NCBI GenBank assembly: GCA_902772745.1
Contig: CACYBV010000111.1
Location: forward strand, 1-15,232
Reading direction: 5' to 3'
DNA length: 15,232 nt
Source: an uncultured Eubacteriales bacterium
GTDB lineage: Bacteria > Bacillota > Clostridia > Lachnospirales > Lachnospiraceae
Part shown: in pieces, positions 7,324 to 14,671 of the stretch
Layout of the letters: each line of letters starts with the position of its first letter
Position numbering within the stretch: position 1 is the stretch's first letter
Translations under genes and position numbers: made by a program
Notes under the pieces: model-generated
The model's database searches: none
Told to the model about the DNA's origin: nothing
The model's input: only the letters and a program-made list of their open reading frames with translations

Positions 7324-7947
7324 ATGAAACTTTTGGTGATCTCGGATGATTTCTGGCATCCGGCGGAAGTGGTGGAGATGGGCATGTCTTCACTGAATGA
7401 AAAGTATGACATCACTTATATCCGATGCGCACGCGACATCCTGACCCCGGAATATCTTGCAAAATTTCCGGCAGTGCTTCTTTGGAAAGGCAATACCGTC
7501 AGCGCTGCAAACAAAAATCCCTGGTTTGAAGAGGGGGTGACCGAAGTCAACCCAAAGGAATTCCGCGAGTATGTCGAGGCCGGCGGAAAACTCATCGCGC
7601 TGCATGCCGGAAACTGCTGGCGCCAGGGCACGGAGATGGAAAACCTGATCGGCAATTACTTCATCGGACATCCGCCGCGCTGTGATGTGAACGTGCATTT
7701 TGAACCCTGCGCGCTCACGGAGGGCTGCGAAGACTTTACGCTTCGGGACGAGCATTATCATATCGGCATTACGGCGGAAGATATCGAGGTTTTCGCTTAC
7801 AGCACCTCTCACGGGGATGACCGGCAGATCGCCGGTTATATACGGCAAATCGGCAAAGGAAAGGTCATTGTCTTCACACCCGGCCATGTGCTTTCGGTGA
7901 TAGAACATCCTTCATTCCTGCGTCTGATCGAGAACGCGGTGAAATGA
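7324..7947 (+). CDS. ThuA-like domain protein, 207 aa
   Basis: The whole protein matches the ThuA (trehalose utilisation) fold, a class-I glutamine amidotransferase-like flavodoxin topology. It has an N-terminal strand KLLVISDDFWHP, the central FREYVEAGGKLIALHAG (about 80-96), DEHYHI (142-147), and the family's terminal pattern TPGHVLSVIEHPSFLRLIENAV (185-206). ThuA proteins take part in disaccharide or sugar-acid catabolism, but their chemistry is poorly defined; some are keto-sugar related. A strong ribosome site (AGGAGGAGGG) lies just before the ATG. It sits between the unknown 409-aa gene and a serine hydrolase on the same strand, spaced 66 and 42 bases, so the three may form one transcript. 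No sugar transporter or dehydrogenase adjoins it. Confidence 0.85.
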   Translation: MKLLVISDDFWHPAEVVEMGMSSLNEKYDITYIRCARDILTPEYLAKFPAVLLWKGNTVSAANKNPWFEEGVTEVNPKEFREYVEAGGKLIALHAGNCWRQGTEMENLIGNYFIGHPPRCDVNVHFEPCALTEGCEDFTLRDEHYHIGITAEDIEVFAYSTSHGDDRQIAGYIRQIGKGKVIVFTPGHVLSVIEHPSFLRLIENAVK

Positions 7948-7989
7948 TTTTCCCGGGGCAGCGCTCCGGAAGATGACAACAGAGAAACC

Positions 7990-9126
7990 ATGATTAAAAC
8001 GAAACTTCCCAAAAAAAGAGTCTTTCTTGTATGCGTGGTGATGGCTGCGCTCCTTGTCGTGGTCGGAATCATCCGTATGAACCGGCAGGAAAGCGCACAG
8101 GAATGGGCCGGCGCGACTTCTGAGACGCTGATTCAGAAATACGCAAAAAGGCAGAAAAACCTGAAGCTCTGCATTGCGGTGATCGAAGATCAGAAGCTGG
8201 AGATCCGGACTTACGGGAAAGACGGGGAGCTTCTCTCGGAAATATCCGGGGAAATCGGGGCAGACGGACAGATCGAAACAGCGGATGGCAGCGGGGCGGA
8301 AGAAATTCTGCAGGCGCAGTATGAAATCGGCTCGCTCACGAAAACTTTTACGGGAGCACTGTTCGGGAAATATGTCTCGGAGGGGAAAGTTTCGCTGTCG
8401 GACCCTGTCAGCAGATATATCGATTTCGGCGGGAAATACGACCCGACGCTTGGGGAGCTTCTGACGCATACCTCAGCCTATGCGGATTACCGGACAAACG
8501 GTTTCTGGCAGTCTCTGCGCTTCCGTTTCGGGTATAATCCCTATAAGGGAATCCGCAGCGATAAGGTTCCTGTTTTCATGCGGCGCTTCTCCGCAGGCGG
8601 GACGGCGCCGTACGGATACAGTTTCTCTAATTTCGGCTATGCGGTACTCGGCAAAGTGATCGAGGCGGTGGAGGGCAGGAGCGCTGCGGAAGCGATTGAA
8701 GCCTATGCCGCGGAACTCGGCCTTTCGGATACGGTGTTTATGTATCAGCCGAAGATCAGCGGGGCATGGAAATGGAAAGAGAATGACGCTTTTCTGCCCG
8801 CAGCCGGCCTCAGTTCGGACATCTCGGACCTTTGTGCCTTCGCGAGACTGTATTTCGATGATGTGATTGATGAAGGGAGGACCCTTTCCGCAGCGCCGCA
8901 GAAAACCGCGGAAGGGACGAACGAGACCGGCCTCGGCTGGGGTGTTAGATCCGACGGCGTCATCGGCCATGGAGGAGAAACTTCCAAATACTCCTCCCAG
9001 ATCCTTCTTGACAGCAGGAAGCATCGGGCGGTCATTGTGCTGTCAAACCGCGCACAGTCGCACAGAGTCTCAGTGGCGGCGATTGCGGAGCGGATCTACG
9101 GAGAAACATTCGGGACGGAGCGGTGA
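7990..9126 (+). CDS. Membrane-anchored serine hydrolase, beta-lactamase/class C PBP-like, 378 aa
   Basis: An N-terminal basic stretch and hydrophobic helix (about 10-28) anchor an extracytoplasmic catalytic domain of the Beta-lactamase (PF00144) family. The SxxK motif is SLTK (Ser115, Lys118), and the KTG-equivalent is HGG (327-329, GHGGETS). In the second motif, the family's usual Tyr-Ser-Asn reads Phe-Ser-Asn (212-214, in YGYSFSNFGY). The general-base tyrosine is therefore apparently replaced, although Tyr210 is close by. Such proteins are esterases, D-aminopeptidases or peptidoglycan carboxypeptidases more often than true beta-lactamases. The ribosome site is weak (AGAGA). The gene lies 42 bases after the ThuA gene and may be co-transcribed. 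A GC-rich hairpin (7953-7959 with 7963-7969, one G-T pair) lies between them without a T-run. Confidence 0.88.
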   Translation: MIKTKLPKKRVFLVCVVMAALLVVVGIIRMNRQESAQEWAGATSETLIQKYAKRQKNLKLCIAVIEDQKLEIRTYGKDGELLSEISGEIGADGQIETADGSGAEEILQAQYEIGSLTKTFTGALFGKYVSEGKVSLSDPVSRYIDFGGKYDPTLGELLTHTSAYADYRTNGFWQSLRFRFGYNPYKGIRSDKVPVFMRRFSAGGTAPYGYSFSNFGYAVLGKVIEAVEGRSAAEAIEAYAAELGLSDTVFMYQPKISGAWKWKENDAFLPAAGLSSDISDLCAFARLYFDDVIDEGRTLSAAPQKTAEGTNETGLGWGVRSDGVIGHGGETSKYSSQILLDSRKHRAVIVLSNRAQSHRVSVAAIAERIYGETFGTER

Positions 9127-9129
9127 TAT

Positions 9130-9174
9130 GACATGCTGAGACCGGAGGCTGAGTGCCTCCGGTCTCATTATGTC
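9130..9174. terminator. Bidirectional hairpin between convergent genes
   Basis: A 13-bp perfect stem (9137-9149 with 9155-9167) has the 5-base loop TGAGT. An outer 5-bp stem GACAT (9130-9134)/ATGTC (9170-9174) is separated from it by a 2x2 internal loop. It fills the 52-base gap between the serine hydrolase and the carboxylesterase, which converge. The T-run is poor, but the position and stem strength fit a shared terminator. Confidence 0.65.
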
Positions 9175-9178
9175 TTGA

Positions 9179-10645
9179 TCAGATCCTTCCCCGCATCCAC
9201 CGGTCTACAGCCGGGATTACCAGTTCTCCGGTCTCCGTCAGGAGGTCCGGACGCATCTCCGAAACCACATCGAACTGCATATGAGATCCGGGCTCCATGG
9301 CTTTTTGGGGCCATTCGGGAAGTCCCTCCCCGTTCGGATCGCCGTTCTTTACGAAATTTACCCAGTAATGATGCATCAGATCGGAGAGGACGAAATCCTC
9401 TTGAGTATAGGGAAGCGGTTTCCCGAAATCCGGCGGAGATGTGAGGGTTCCGAAGGTGTAGGGGATCTCGGCGCCGTGAAACGCCCCCATCGGACCGAGC
9501 CGGCGTGCGAAAACATACTGCCAGGTCGGAAGCGCGTATTCCGAGACCCGGATTCCTGCCCAGGAGAGATGTCGCGCGTACCAGTAATCGACGGCAAGCG
9601 CAGCCGCCTGGGCGTTGATGTCGCCTTTGTCTGCATAGAGATCGCCGGGAAGCCCGAAACGGCCAAGTATCTGCGGAACATATTCCTCCGCCTTCCACCG
9701 GCTGCCCTCGTCCAGATTCGTACCGATAATTACCGGAACTTTCTGGCACTGGTTCCGGAGCGTCAGTTCTCCCTGAGGACCCGGCAGGAATGCGCCGTCT
9801 ATGACGCAGGTGCAGAGCTTTCCGACTCTCTGCATCATCGGATCGCCGTCCCGGTAAAGTTCTTCTGCCGGAACCTTCCGGAATTCGTCAAGCGTACTGC
9901 AGCCGAAGCTCTCCGCGAGTTCTTCTCCCCAGCTTTCGGCATCCGAAAGCGGGACATCGCGTTCCGGCTGGAAAATGTCTCCGCTGTGACAGATCACGCG
10001 GTGGAAAAGCCCGCGGGCTGTTGGCGCATTCATGAGTGTGCAGCAGGAGCCGGAACCGGCACTCTGGCCGGATATGGTGACGCGTGAAGGATCGCCGCCG
10101 AATGCCTCGATGTTTTCCTGAATCCACCGAAGCGCCGCTATCTGGTCCCGATGGCCGAAATTTCCGGAAAATCCGTCCGGATCCTCCGCTTTCATCTGGG
10201 GATGGCACATGAAGCCCATGACGCCGACCCGGTAACAGACTGTCACCGCGACAACGCCGTCCCGGGCGTAGGCTGCGCCGTCAAGCTGCGGGCTGCTGGC
10301 ACAGCCGGCCTGCAGCGCGCCGCCGTAAAACCAGACATGGACGGCGTGTTTTTCCGCGGAGGATCCGTCCGAAAAGTCCGCGGGCGCCGTGATGTTCAGG
10401 TACAGGCAGTCCTCCGACATCGGGTGATTCGAAAGCGGTCCTTCGGGCGGAAGGACCTGCATCGCCATCGGCCCGGGTTTTGTGCAGTCGAGGATGCCTT
10501 CAAAATGCTCCGGCGGTTCCGGCCCGCGCCAGCGGAGCGCACCGATCGGCGGCTTTGCGAAGGGCACACCCTGAAAACGCAGAACCGCTCCGTCGCGAAG
10601 TCCTCTGAGCCTCCCCTGCTTCACATTAATAATCAGCTCTTCCAT
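9179..10645 (-). CDS. Type-B carboxylesterase, 488 aa
   Basis: This is the carboxylesterase/cholinesterase-like alpha/beta hydrolase family (PF00135), at the usual bacterial length and without a signal peptide, so probably cytoplasmic. In numbering from the chosen start, the family signature EDCLYLN is at about 78-84 and the oxyanion region YGGA at about 107-110. The nucleophile is in GQSAGS (Ser195), the acid Glu313 is in GTNLDEGS, and His390 is in AFHGAEIPY. It should hydrolyse carboxylic esters; the natural substrate is unknown. Two start codons compete: the ATG at 10654 directly abuts AGGAGG (no spacer), while the ATG at 10645 is nine bases away, so the latter is preferred. It lies downstream of the isomerase gene on the same strand, separated by a palindromic element. 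Confidence 0.9.
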   Translation of the reverse strand: MEELIINVKQGRLRGLRDGAVLRFQGVPFAKPPIGALRWRGPEPPEHFEGILDCTKPGPMAMQVLPPEGPLSNHPMSEDCLYLNITAPADFSDGSSAEKHAVHVWFYGGALQAGCASSPQLDGAAYARDGVVAVTVCYRVGVMGFMCHPQMKAEDPDGFSGNFGHRDQIAALRWIQENIEAFGGDPSRVTISGQSAGSGSCCTLMNAPTARGLFHRVICHSGDIFQPERDVPLSDAESWGEELAESFGCSTLDEFRKVPAEELYRDGDPMMQRVGKLCTCVIDGAFLPGPQGELTLRNQCQKVPVIIGTNLDEGSRWKAEEYVPQILGRFGLPGDLYADKGDINAQAAALAVDYWYARHLSWAGIRVSEYALPTWQYVFARRLGPMGAFHGAEIPYTFGTLTSPPDFGKPLPYTQEDFVLSDLMHHYWVNFVKNGDPNGEGLPEWPQKAMEPGSHMQFDVVSEMRPDLLTETGELVIPAVDRWMRGRI

Positions 10646-10654
10646 AGGATTCAT

Positions 10655-10660
10655 CCTCCT
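10655..10660 (-). promoter_or_regulatory. AGGAGG ribosome binding site deciding the esterase start
   Basis: AGGAGG on the minus strand touches the upstream ATG (10654) and is nine bases from the ATG at 10645. Normal spacing favours the second ATG. Confidence 0.75.
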
Positions 10661-10699
10661 TTTTTACGTACGCGCAAAGGGGACAGCAGTAAGCGATGT

Positions 10700-10765
10700 G
10701 TCATCCCGACCGGACGGAGAAATCCCGAAATATTGGGTAATACCCTCCATACACTTCGGGGTGAC
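10700..10765. repeat. Palindromic intergenic element, REP/MITE-like
   Basis: A 66-bp element is bounded by the inverted ends GTCATCCCGA (10700-10709) and TCGGGGTGAC (10756-10765), which pair with one G-T. Inside is a small palindrome GGGTAATACCC (10735-10745). The end sequence resembles the GTCATCCCGA / TCGGGATGAC family of dispersed intergenic palindromes seen in many bacterial genomes. Only one copy is in the window, so its repetitive nature is inferred. It could also act as an intercistronic terminator or processing site between the isomerase and esterase genes. Confidence 0.5.
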
Positions 10766-10776
10766 GGCAGACAGAC

Positions 10777-11664
10777 TTACCTGATATTCTCCTTCAGCCA
10801 GGCGCAGTCCTCCGCGAGGCACTTGTCGTGCTCATCATAGAAGCCTTCGCGCTCTACAACCCAGAAGGCCTCGAAGTCCTGCTCATCCAGGGCGTTTTTG
10901 ATTTCCTGCCAGCTGATATTGGATTCCTCCGCTCCCATCCTGCACTGCGGATCAAAGCGCTTTGCGTGCTCGGGATCTTCGAAGCGCTTCTTGATTTCCT
11001 CGATCGCTTTCAGCCGTTCTTCAACCGGAAGCTCCTTAAGTCCGGCGAAAGGATTGCCGCCTTTTCTTTCTTCATGGCGCGATGCCGGTTTCGGACCGGG
11101 GCCGGCTACCCGGCAGTTCTCCTTGACATGGATGGCGATGAAGCGGTTTTTGTAGCGGCGGATGAAAGAGGGCGGCCAGGTGCCCGCGTTCATCGCCCAG
11201 CCGCAGTCGAGCTGGAAGAAGCACTTTGAGCTGTTTTCGATCACGGTTTCGAGGATCGGTTTGCCCTGATCCACGAAGAACTCGGAGCTGTGGTTGTGAT
11301 AGCCGATCTTGATGCCGTATGGCGCGGCCATTTCCGCCATCGCGTCGAGCTGCTGCGCCACTTCGATGGCCTCTTCGGTGCTGTTGAAGGGGGTTCCGGC
11401 CCAGATCACGGCCTGTGCGCCGAGTTCGGCCATTTTTTTCACGACATCTTCGGTCGGCTCCGCATGGATCGAGCTTACCGTGAGCCCGGTTTCCGCGAGC
11501 CATTTCCTGATATCTTCCGTATCATTCTCGAGATCCGAGGGCAGCAGTTCCACAAAATCATAGCCAAGCGATTTTGCCTTCTGAAATTTCTCGAGAAGCG
11601 ACGGTCCGAGGCCGAGATAACTCTCGATTCCGCCGAAAGAATAGGTTCCGATTCCGATTTTCAT
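10777..11664 (-). CDS. Sugar phosphate isomerase/epimerase (AP endonuclease 2-type TIM barrel), 295 aa
   Basis: This is a full-length xylose-isomerase-like TIM barrel (PF01261). Likely metal-binding and catalytic residues are Glu39 (YDFVELLP), His123/His125 (GYHNHSSEF), Asp153 (FQLDCGW), His179 (AIHVKENC) and Glu271 (WVVEREGFYD), all at the usual strand ends. Residues about 185-245 form a longer-than-usual charged insertion between strands (PKPASRHEERKGGNPF onwards). Family members isomerise or epimerise ketoses, inosose or related sugars with a divalent metal; the substrate cannot be named. The start has GGAGG eight bases upstream (CGGAGGAAAACAGTATG). The esterase gene follows on the same strand after about 130 bases. 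The rhomboid gene diverges from it, with a hairpin and a moderate promoter in the gap. Confidence 0.87.
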   Translation of the reverse strand: MKIGIGTYSFGGIESYLGLGPSLLEKFQKAKSLGYDFVELLPSDLENDTEDIRKWLAETGLTVSSIHAEPTEDVVKKMAELGAQAVIWAGTPFNSTEEAIEVAQQLDAMAEMAAPYGIKIGYHNHSSEFFVDQGKPILETVIENSSKCFFQLDCGWAMNAGTWPPSFIRRYKNRFIAIHVKENCRVAGPGPKPASRHEERKGGNPFAGLKELPVEERLKAIEEIKKRFEDPEHAKRFDPQCRMGAEESNISWQEIKNALDEQDFEAFWVVEREGFYDEHDKCLAEDCAWLKENIR

Positions 11665-11716
11665 ACTGTTTTCCTCCGTAATTTGCTTTGTTCTGTTTCA
11701 TTTCCCTGCCCTTATG

Positions 11717-11742
11717 GATCCGGCGAAGCGTTTTGCCGGATC
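11717..11742. repeat. 8-bp inverted repeat upstream of the isomerase gene
   Basis: GATCCGGC (11717-11724) and GCCGGATC (11735-11742) form a perfect inverted repeat with a 10-base spacer, 53 bases before the isomerase start. It lies in the likely 5' leader, so it could be an operator for a repressor or an RNA hairpin. Confidence 0.4.
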
Positions 11743-11767
11743 GGACAGAACCGTATCATATAGAATA

Positions 11768-11796
11768 ATTGTAACAGGAAAGGCAGCGGACTGCAA
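11768..11796 (-). promoter_or_regulatory. Candidate promoter of the isomerase gene
   Basis: On the minus strand TTGCAG (11796-11791), a 17-base spacer and TACAAT (11773-11768). The -10 is good and the -35 poor. The leader of about 100 bases would include the inverted repeat at 11717-11742. Confidence 0.35.
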
Positions 11797-11826
11797 CAGG
11801 AAAACGTGAGAATTCGTCCGGCTGTC

Positions 11827-11855
11827 TTGAAAAACTTCCGCTTTTCGGCTATAGT
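11827..11855 (+). promoter_or_regulatory. Sigma-A promoter of the rhomboid-PfkB operon
   Basis: TTGAAA (11827-11832), a 17-base spacer and TATAGT (11850-11855), 29 bases before the rhomboid start codon. Each hexamer has a single mismatch to consensus. Confidence 0.7.
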
Positions 11856-11884
11856 AGAGGAAAAGGACAGCAGAGGAGTATTTT

Positions 11885-12478
11885 ATGAAGAGAAGTGCAA
11901 AAAGCAGCGGAAAACGCATTAAGATCGTCCTGAATTCCCCGGTGGTTCTGACGTTTACGCTGATCGCGGCGATCGCGCTGATTCTCGGCTATGTCACAAA
12001 AGGCGCTTCAACTGCGGCGGTTTTCAGCGTTTACCGTTCGTCGCTCAAAAACCCGCTGACTTTTGTGCGCTTCATCGGACATGTTTTCGGACATGCGAAT
12101 CTCACGCATCTTTCCGGGAACCTGATGATGATCCTCGTGATCGGGCCGATGCTCGAGGAGCGCTACGGCTCGGGTCCGATTGTTGTCATGATCCTGCTAA
12201 CGGCGGTCGTGACCGGTGTGATTCACTTTATTATCTTTCCGTCGACAGCGCTTCTCGGGGCGAGCGGCGTTGTTTTTGCGATGATCCTTCTCGCGTCGAT
12301 GACCGGGATCCGCGACCGGGAAATCCCGCTGACCTTCATCCTGGTGACGCTCCTGTATCTCGGGCAGCAGATTTATGAAGGCTTTTTCGTATCTGATAAC
12401 ATCTCGCAGCTGACGCACATCATCGGCGGCATCGTCGGCGCGGTATTCGGATATCTTGTCAATAAAAAACGGAGGTAA
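11885..12478 (+). CDS. Rhomboid-family intramembrane serine protease, 197 aa
   Basis: A small rhomboid with six hydrophobic segments. The catalytic dyad is visible: Ser127 in GASG and His178 in THIIGG, the latter in a helix with the usual glycine-rich face. The supporting residues His75 and Asn79 (HLSGN) and the ERYGS loop (about 92-96) match the GlpG-like core. It should cleave transmembrane segments of membrane proteins; substrates are unknown. AGAGGAG precedes the ATG, and a good promoter is located just upstream. The PfkB-family kinase begins six bases after the stop, so the two are co-transcribed. The N terminus has a basic cytoplasmic stretch (about 1-16) and no extra soluble domain. 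Confidence 0.92.
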   Translation: MKRSAKSSGKRIKIVLNSPVVLTFTLIAAIALILGYVTKGASTAAVFSVYRSSLKNPLTFVRFIGHVFGHANLTHLSGNLMMILVIGPMLEERYGSGPIVVMILLTAVVTGVIHFIIFPSTALLGASGVVFAMILLASMTGIRDREIPLTFILVTLLYLGQQIYEGFFVSDNISQLTHIIGGIVGAVFGYLVNKKRR

Positions 12479-12484
12479 GAGCAT

Positions 12485-13408
12485 ATGGGAATCGCGGTTT
12501 TCGGTGCGGTATTTGTGGATATCAAAGGCTATCCGGATCCGGGTTTCAGCCCGAAGGGCCGGAATTCCGGACGCGTCCGGACCGTACACGGCGGCGTGAG
12601 CCGGAATATTGCGGAGGATATTGCGAATGTTGAACTGCGGCCGACCTTCGTAAGCCTGGTGGACGACTCGGGAACGGGAACAGACGTAATCGAGAAACTC
12701 GAGCGTCACAAAGTCAATACGCGCTGGATCCGCCGCGTTCCGGACGGAATGGGGACCTGGCTCGCGATTTTCGACAATGACGGAGATGTAGCGGCTTCGG
12801 TCTCGAAACGGCCGGACCTTTCTGCAATTTCGGAGATTCTGGACGAATCCGGCGACGAGATCATAAAAGACTGTGATTCCGTCGTTGTGGAACTGGACAT
12901 GGACAATGCGATCCTTAAAAAGATTTTCGCGCTCGCGGAAAAGTACGGAAAGGACGTCTACGGTGCGGTTTCCAATATGAGCATCGCGATCGAACGCCGG
13001 GATTTCCTGCAGAAAATCCGCTGTTTTGTGTGCAATGAACTCGAAGCGGGTCTTCTGTTTATGGATGATTACAGCGGCGCCGATCCCAGGGAGATGGAAG
13101 CGATCCTTTCGGAGAAAGTGAAGCTTGCGAATATCCGCGCGATGGTTGTTACGATGGGTCCGCAGGGGGCGGTCTATGCGGAAAACGGCGGCGCGCACGG
13201 ATTCTGTCCGCCGTACCCGGTGGAGGTCCGGGACACGACCGGCGCCGGAGATTCCTTTTTCGCCGGCGTTACGATCGGACTGACTTACGGGAAAACGCTC
13301 GAGGAAGCCTGTGTTATCGGTACAAAGCTTGCAAATGCCGTCATCGCGACGACGGAAAACGTCTGTCCGCGCTTTCTGCCGGCGGAATTCGGGCTGGAGG
13401 AGAAGTAA
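12485..13408 (+). CDS. PfkB-family carbohydrate/nucleoside kinase, 307 aa
   Basis: A ribokinase-fold sugar kinase. The N-terminal glycine pair and following helix read HGGVSRNIAEDIA (35-47). The C-terminal PfkB signature DTTGAGDSFFAGV (250-262) contains the catalytic base Asp256 and the anion hole GAGD. An N-x-x-E motif (Asn184, Glu187) for Mg/ATP is in CNELEAG. The GGVxRNIAE pattern is reminiscent of the pseudouridine kinase group, but no pseudouridine glycosidase gene is nearby, so the substrate is left open. GGAGG precedes the ATG. It lies six bases after the rhomboid gene in the same operon and ends at a very strong terminator at 13438-13484. Confidence 0.9.
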   Translation: MGIAVFGAVFVDIKGYPDPGFSPKGRNSGRVRTVHGGVSRNIAEDIANVELRPTFVSLVDDSGTGTDVIEKLERHKVNTRWIRRVPDGMGTWLAIFDNDGDVAASVSKRPDLSAISEILDESGDEIIKDCDSVVVELDMDNAILKKIFALAEKYGKDVYGAVSNMSIAIERRDFLQKIRCFVCNELEAGLLFMDDYSGADPREMEAILSEKVKLANIRAMVVTMGPQGAVYAENGGAHGFCPPYPVEVRDTTGAGDSFFAGVTIGLTYGKTLEEACVIGTKLANAVIATTENVCPRFLPAEFGLEEK

Positions 13409-13437
13409 AGGCAGGAAGCACATGAACAGGAAAAACA

Positions 13438-13484
13438 AAAACAGGGCGTACCCGCGGCGGACTAAGGCGGGTACGCCCTGTTTT
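13438..13484. terminator. Strong bidirectional intrinsic terminator
   Basis: An 18-bp perfect inverted repeat (13438-13455 with 13467-13484) has an 11-base loop. The stem starts with AAAA and ends with TTTT, so it works in both directions. It lies between the convergent PfkB kinase and second isomerase genes. Confidence 0.92.
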
Positions 13485-13533
13485 CTGCAGCCCCCATACG
13501 ATCCGGGAGATTGTTGTATTCATCGCCTTATGA

Positions 13534-14388
13534 TCAGATCTGCCTCAGAATCGATTTCAGCGCCTGATATGCGACATCGAATTTCTCCGCGGAGGAGGGC
13601 TCTTTTTCCTGCAGCCTGCGGCTGTCGTCCCGGCTCAGCTTTGAAAGCCCCGTAAAGGATCCTAGATGCGGCTCGAGACTTAAAAATCCTTCATAGCCGG
13701 AAGCCTTCAGCGATTTCAGGATTTCCGCGACAAAACCGATGCCGTATCCCGCGGGCACCACCTCGCCCGACTGTTCCGCGTCCTTGATGTGCATGTATTC
13801 AATATAGGGGCGCATCAGGCTGTAGGCTTCGGGATAGGTCGCCTGGCCGCACTGGATGAAGTTTGCAGGGTCAAAAACGGCCCTTAAATGCCTCGAATTG
13901 GTTTCATCGAGAATTTCCCTGCATCGGATCGCGGAATCGCCGTAAATGCCCTTTTCGTTCTCATGGAGGAGGATGACGTTCTCGTAGCACGCGAGGTTCG
14001 TCATAACCTTCATCCTTCGGAGCACTTCGTCCCGGAAAATCGTATATTCGCCGTCCGGGATGTAGAAGCTGAAGACGCGGATATAGGAGGTCCCGAGGAT
14101 TTTTGCCGTCCGGATGGTCCTCTGCAGAAGCTCCATATGGCTGTCGAAATTGTCCATGATTCCGATCTTTCCGATCGGGGAGCCGATGGAACTTGCGCCG
14201 ATGCCGTAATGATCCATGCGGCCGCGGAGGGCGATGGCTTCCTCATCGTTAAGCTCGGAAATGTTTTTGCCGTTGATCGTGCGGGGTTCGAAATACCGGA
14301 TGCCGAGCGACTGAAGGTGCGAAAGCTGCACCTCGATATCCGGGTCAATTTCATCGGAAAATCCGGAAAGAATAAAAGGATCGGTCAT
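13534..14388 (-). CDS. Sugar phosphate isomerase/epimerase (TIM barrel), second type, 284 aa
   Basis: A second AP-endonuclease-2-like TIM barrel, only distantly similar to the one at 10777-11664. It opens with GFSDEIDPDIEVQLSHLQSL, the pattern of a group of hexose/inositol-type isomerases. Likely metal and catalytic residues, numbered from the chosen start, are Glu34 (YFEPRTINGKN), His142/Glu143 (LLHENEKG), Asp173 (VFDPANF), His200 (YMHIKDA) and Glu239 (SLEPHLG). The upstream ATG at 14400 is in frame, but GGAGG lies five bases before the ATG at 14388 and overlaps the upstream one, so the shorter form is preferred. It has its own promoter and ends at the shared terminator 13438-13484. Substrate is unknown. 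Confidence 0.87.
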   Translation of the reverse strand: MTDPFILSGFSDEIDPDIEVQLSHLQSLGIRYFEPRTINGKNISELNDEEAIALRGRMDHYGIGASSIGSPIGKIGIMDNFDSHMELLQRTIRTAKILGTSYIRVFSFYIPDGEYTIFRDEVLRRMKVMTNLACYENVILLHENEKGIYGDSAIRCREILDETNSRHLRAVFDPANFIQCGQATYPEAYSLMRPYIEYMHIKDAEQSGEVVPAGYGIGFVAEILKSLKASGYEGFLSLEPHLGSFTGLSKLSRDDSRRLQEKEPSSAEKFDVAYQALKSILRQI

Positions 14389-14418
14389 AAGCGCCTCCAT
14401 GTATTAAGAGTCATGAAA

Positions 14419-14448
14419 AGTATAGCACGAAACAGCCTTTTCTGACAA
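14419..14448 (-). promoter_or_regulatory. Promoter of the second isomerase gene
   Basis: On the minus strand TTGTCA (14448-14443), an 18-base spacer and TATACT (14424-14419). Transcription would start near 14412, about 25 bases before the ATG at 14388. Confidence 0.65.
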
Positions 14449-14604
14449 GTTCGGGGCTTTCGAAAAATAAACAAAATTACGCGGCGGCAGTTCCGGATTG
14501 CTGTGCATTTCTCCTTTTATCTGTATCATTTCAGAGGGATTGAAAGAGACTGCTGCCTGATCGTATCCCTGTTCCGCTGTTCATACTTTAGAGAAAACTC
14601 CGTC

Positions 14605-14639
14605 TTGACAGCGACGGGAATTCGCGGTACATTTATTAT
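14605..14639 (+). promoter_or_regulatory. Candidate promoter of the zinc-ribbon gene
   Basis: A perfect TTGACA (14605-14610) has TACATT (14628-14633) at the ideal 17-base spacing, followed by a TATTAT at 14634-14639. Which -10 is used cannot be decided. The region between here and the isomerase promoter (14449-14604) shows no gene or clear structure. Confidence 0.5.
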
Positions 14640-14671
14640 AGAATCCAATAATTTTCAAGGAGGATTGACTG

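Noticed and set aside
9281..10087. 268-codon plus-strand frame inside the carboxylesterase gene
   Set aside because: The esterase on the minus strand has a complete catalytic triad and family signatures, and the plus frame has none.
12197..13438. 413-codon minus-strand open frame opposite the rhomboid and PfkB genes
   Set aside because: It spans two well-supported genes and the intergenic junction, is Arg-rich and shows no motif. It is an antisense shadow.
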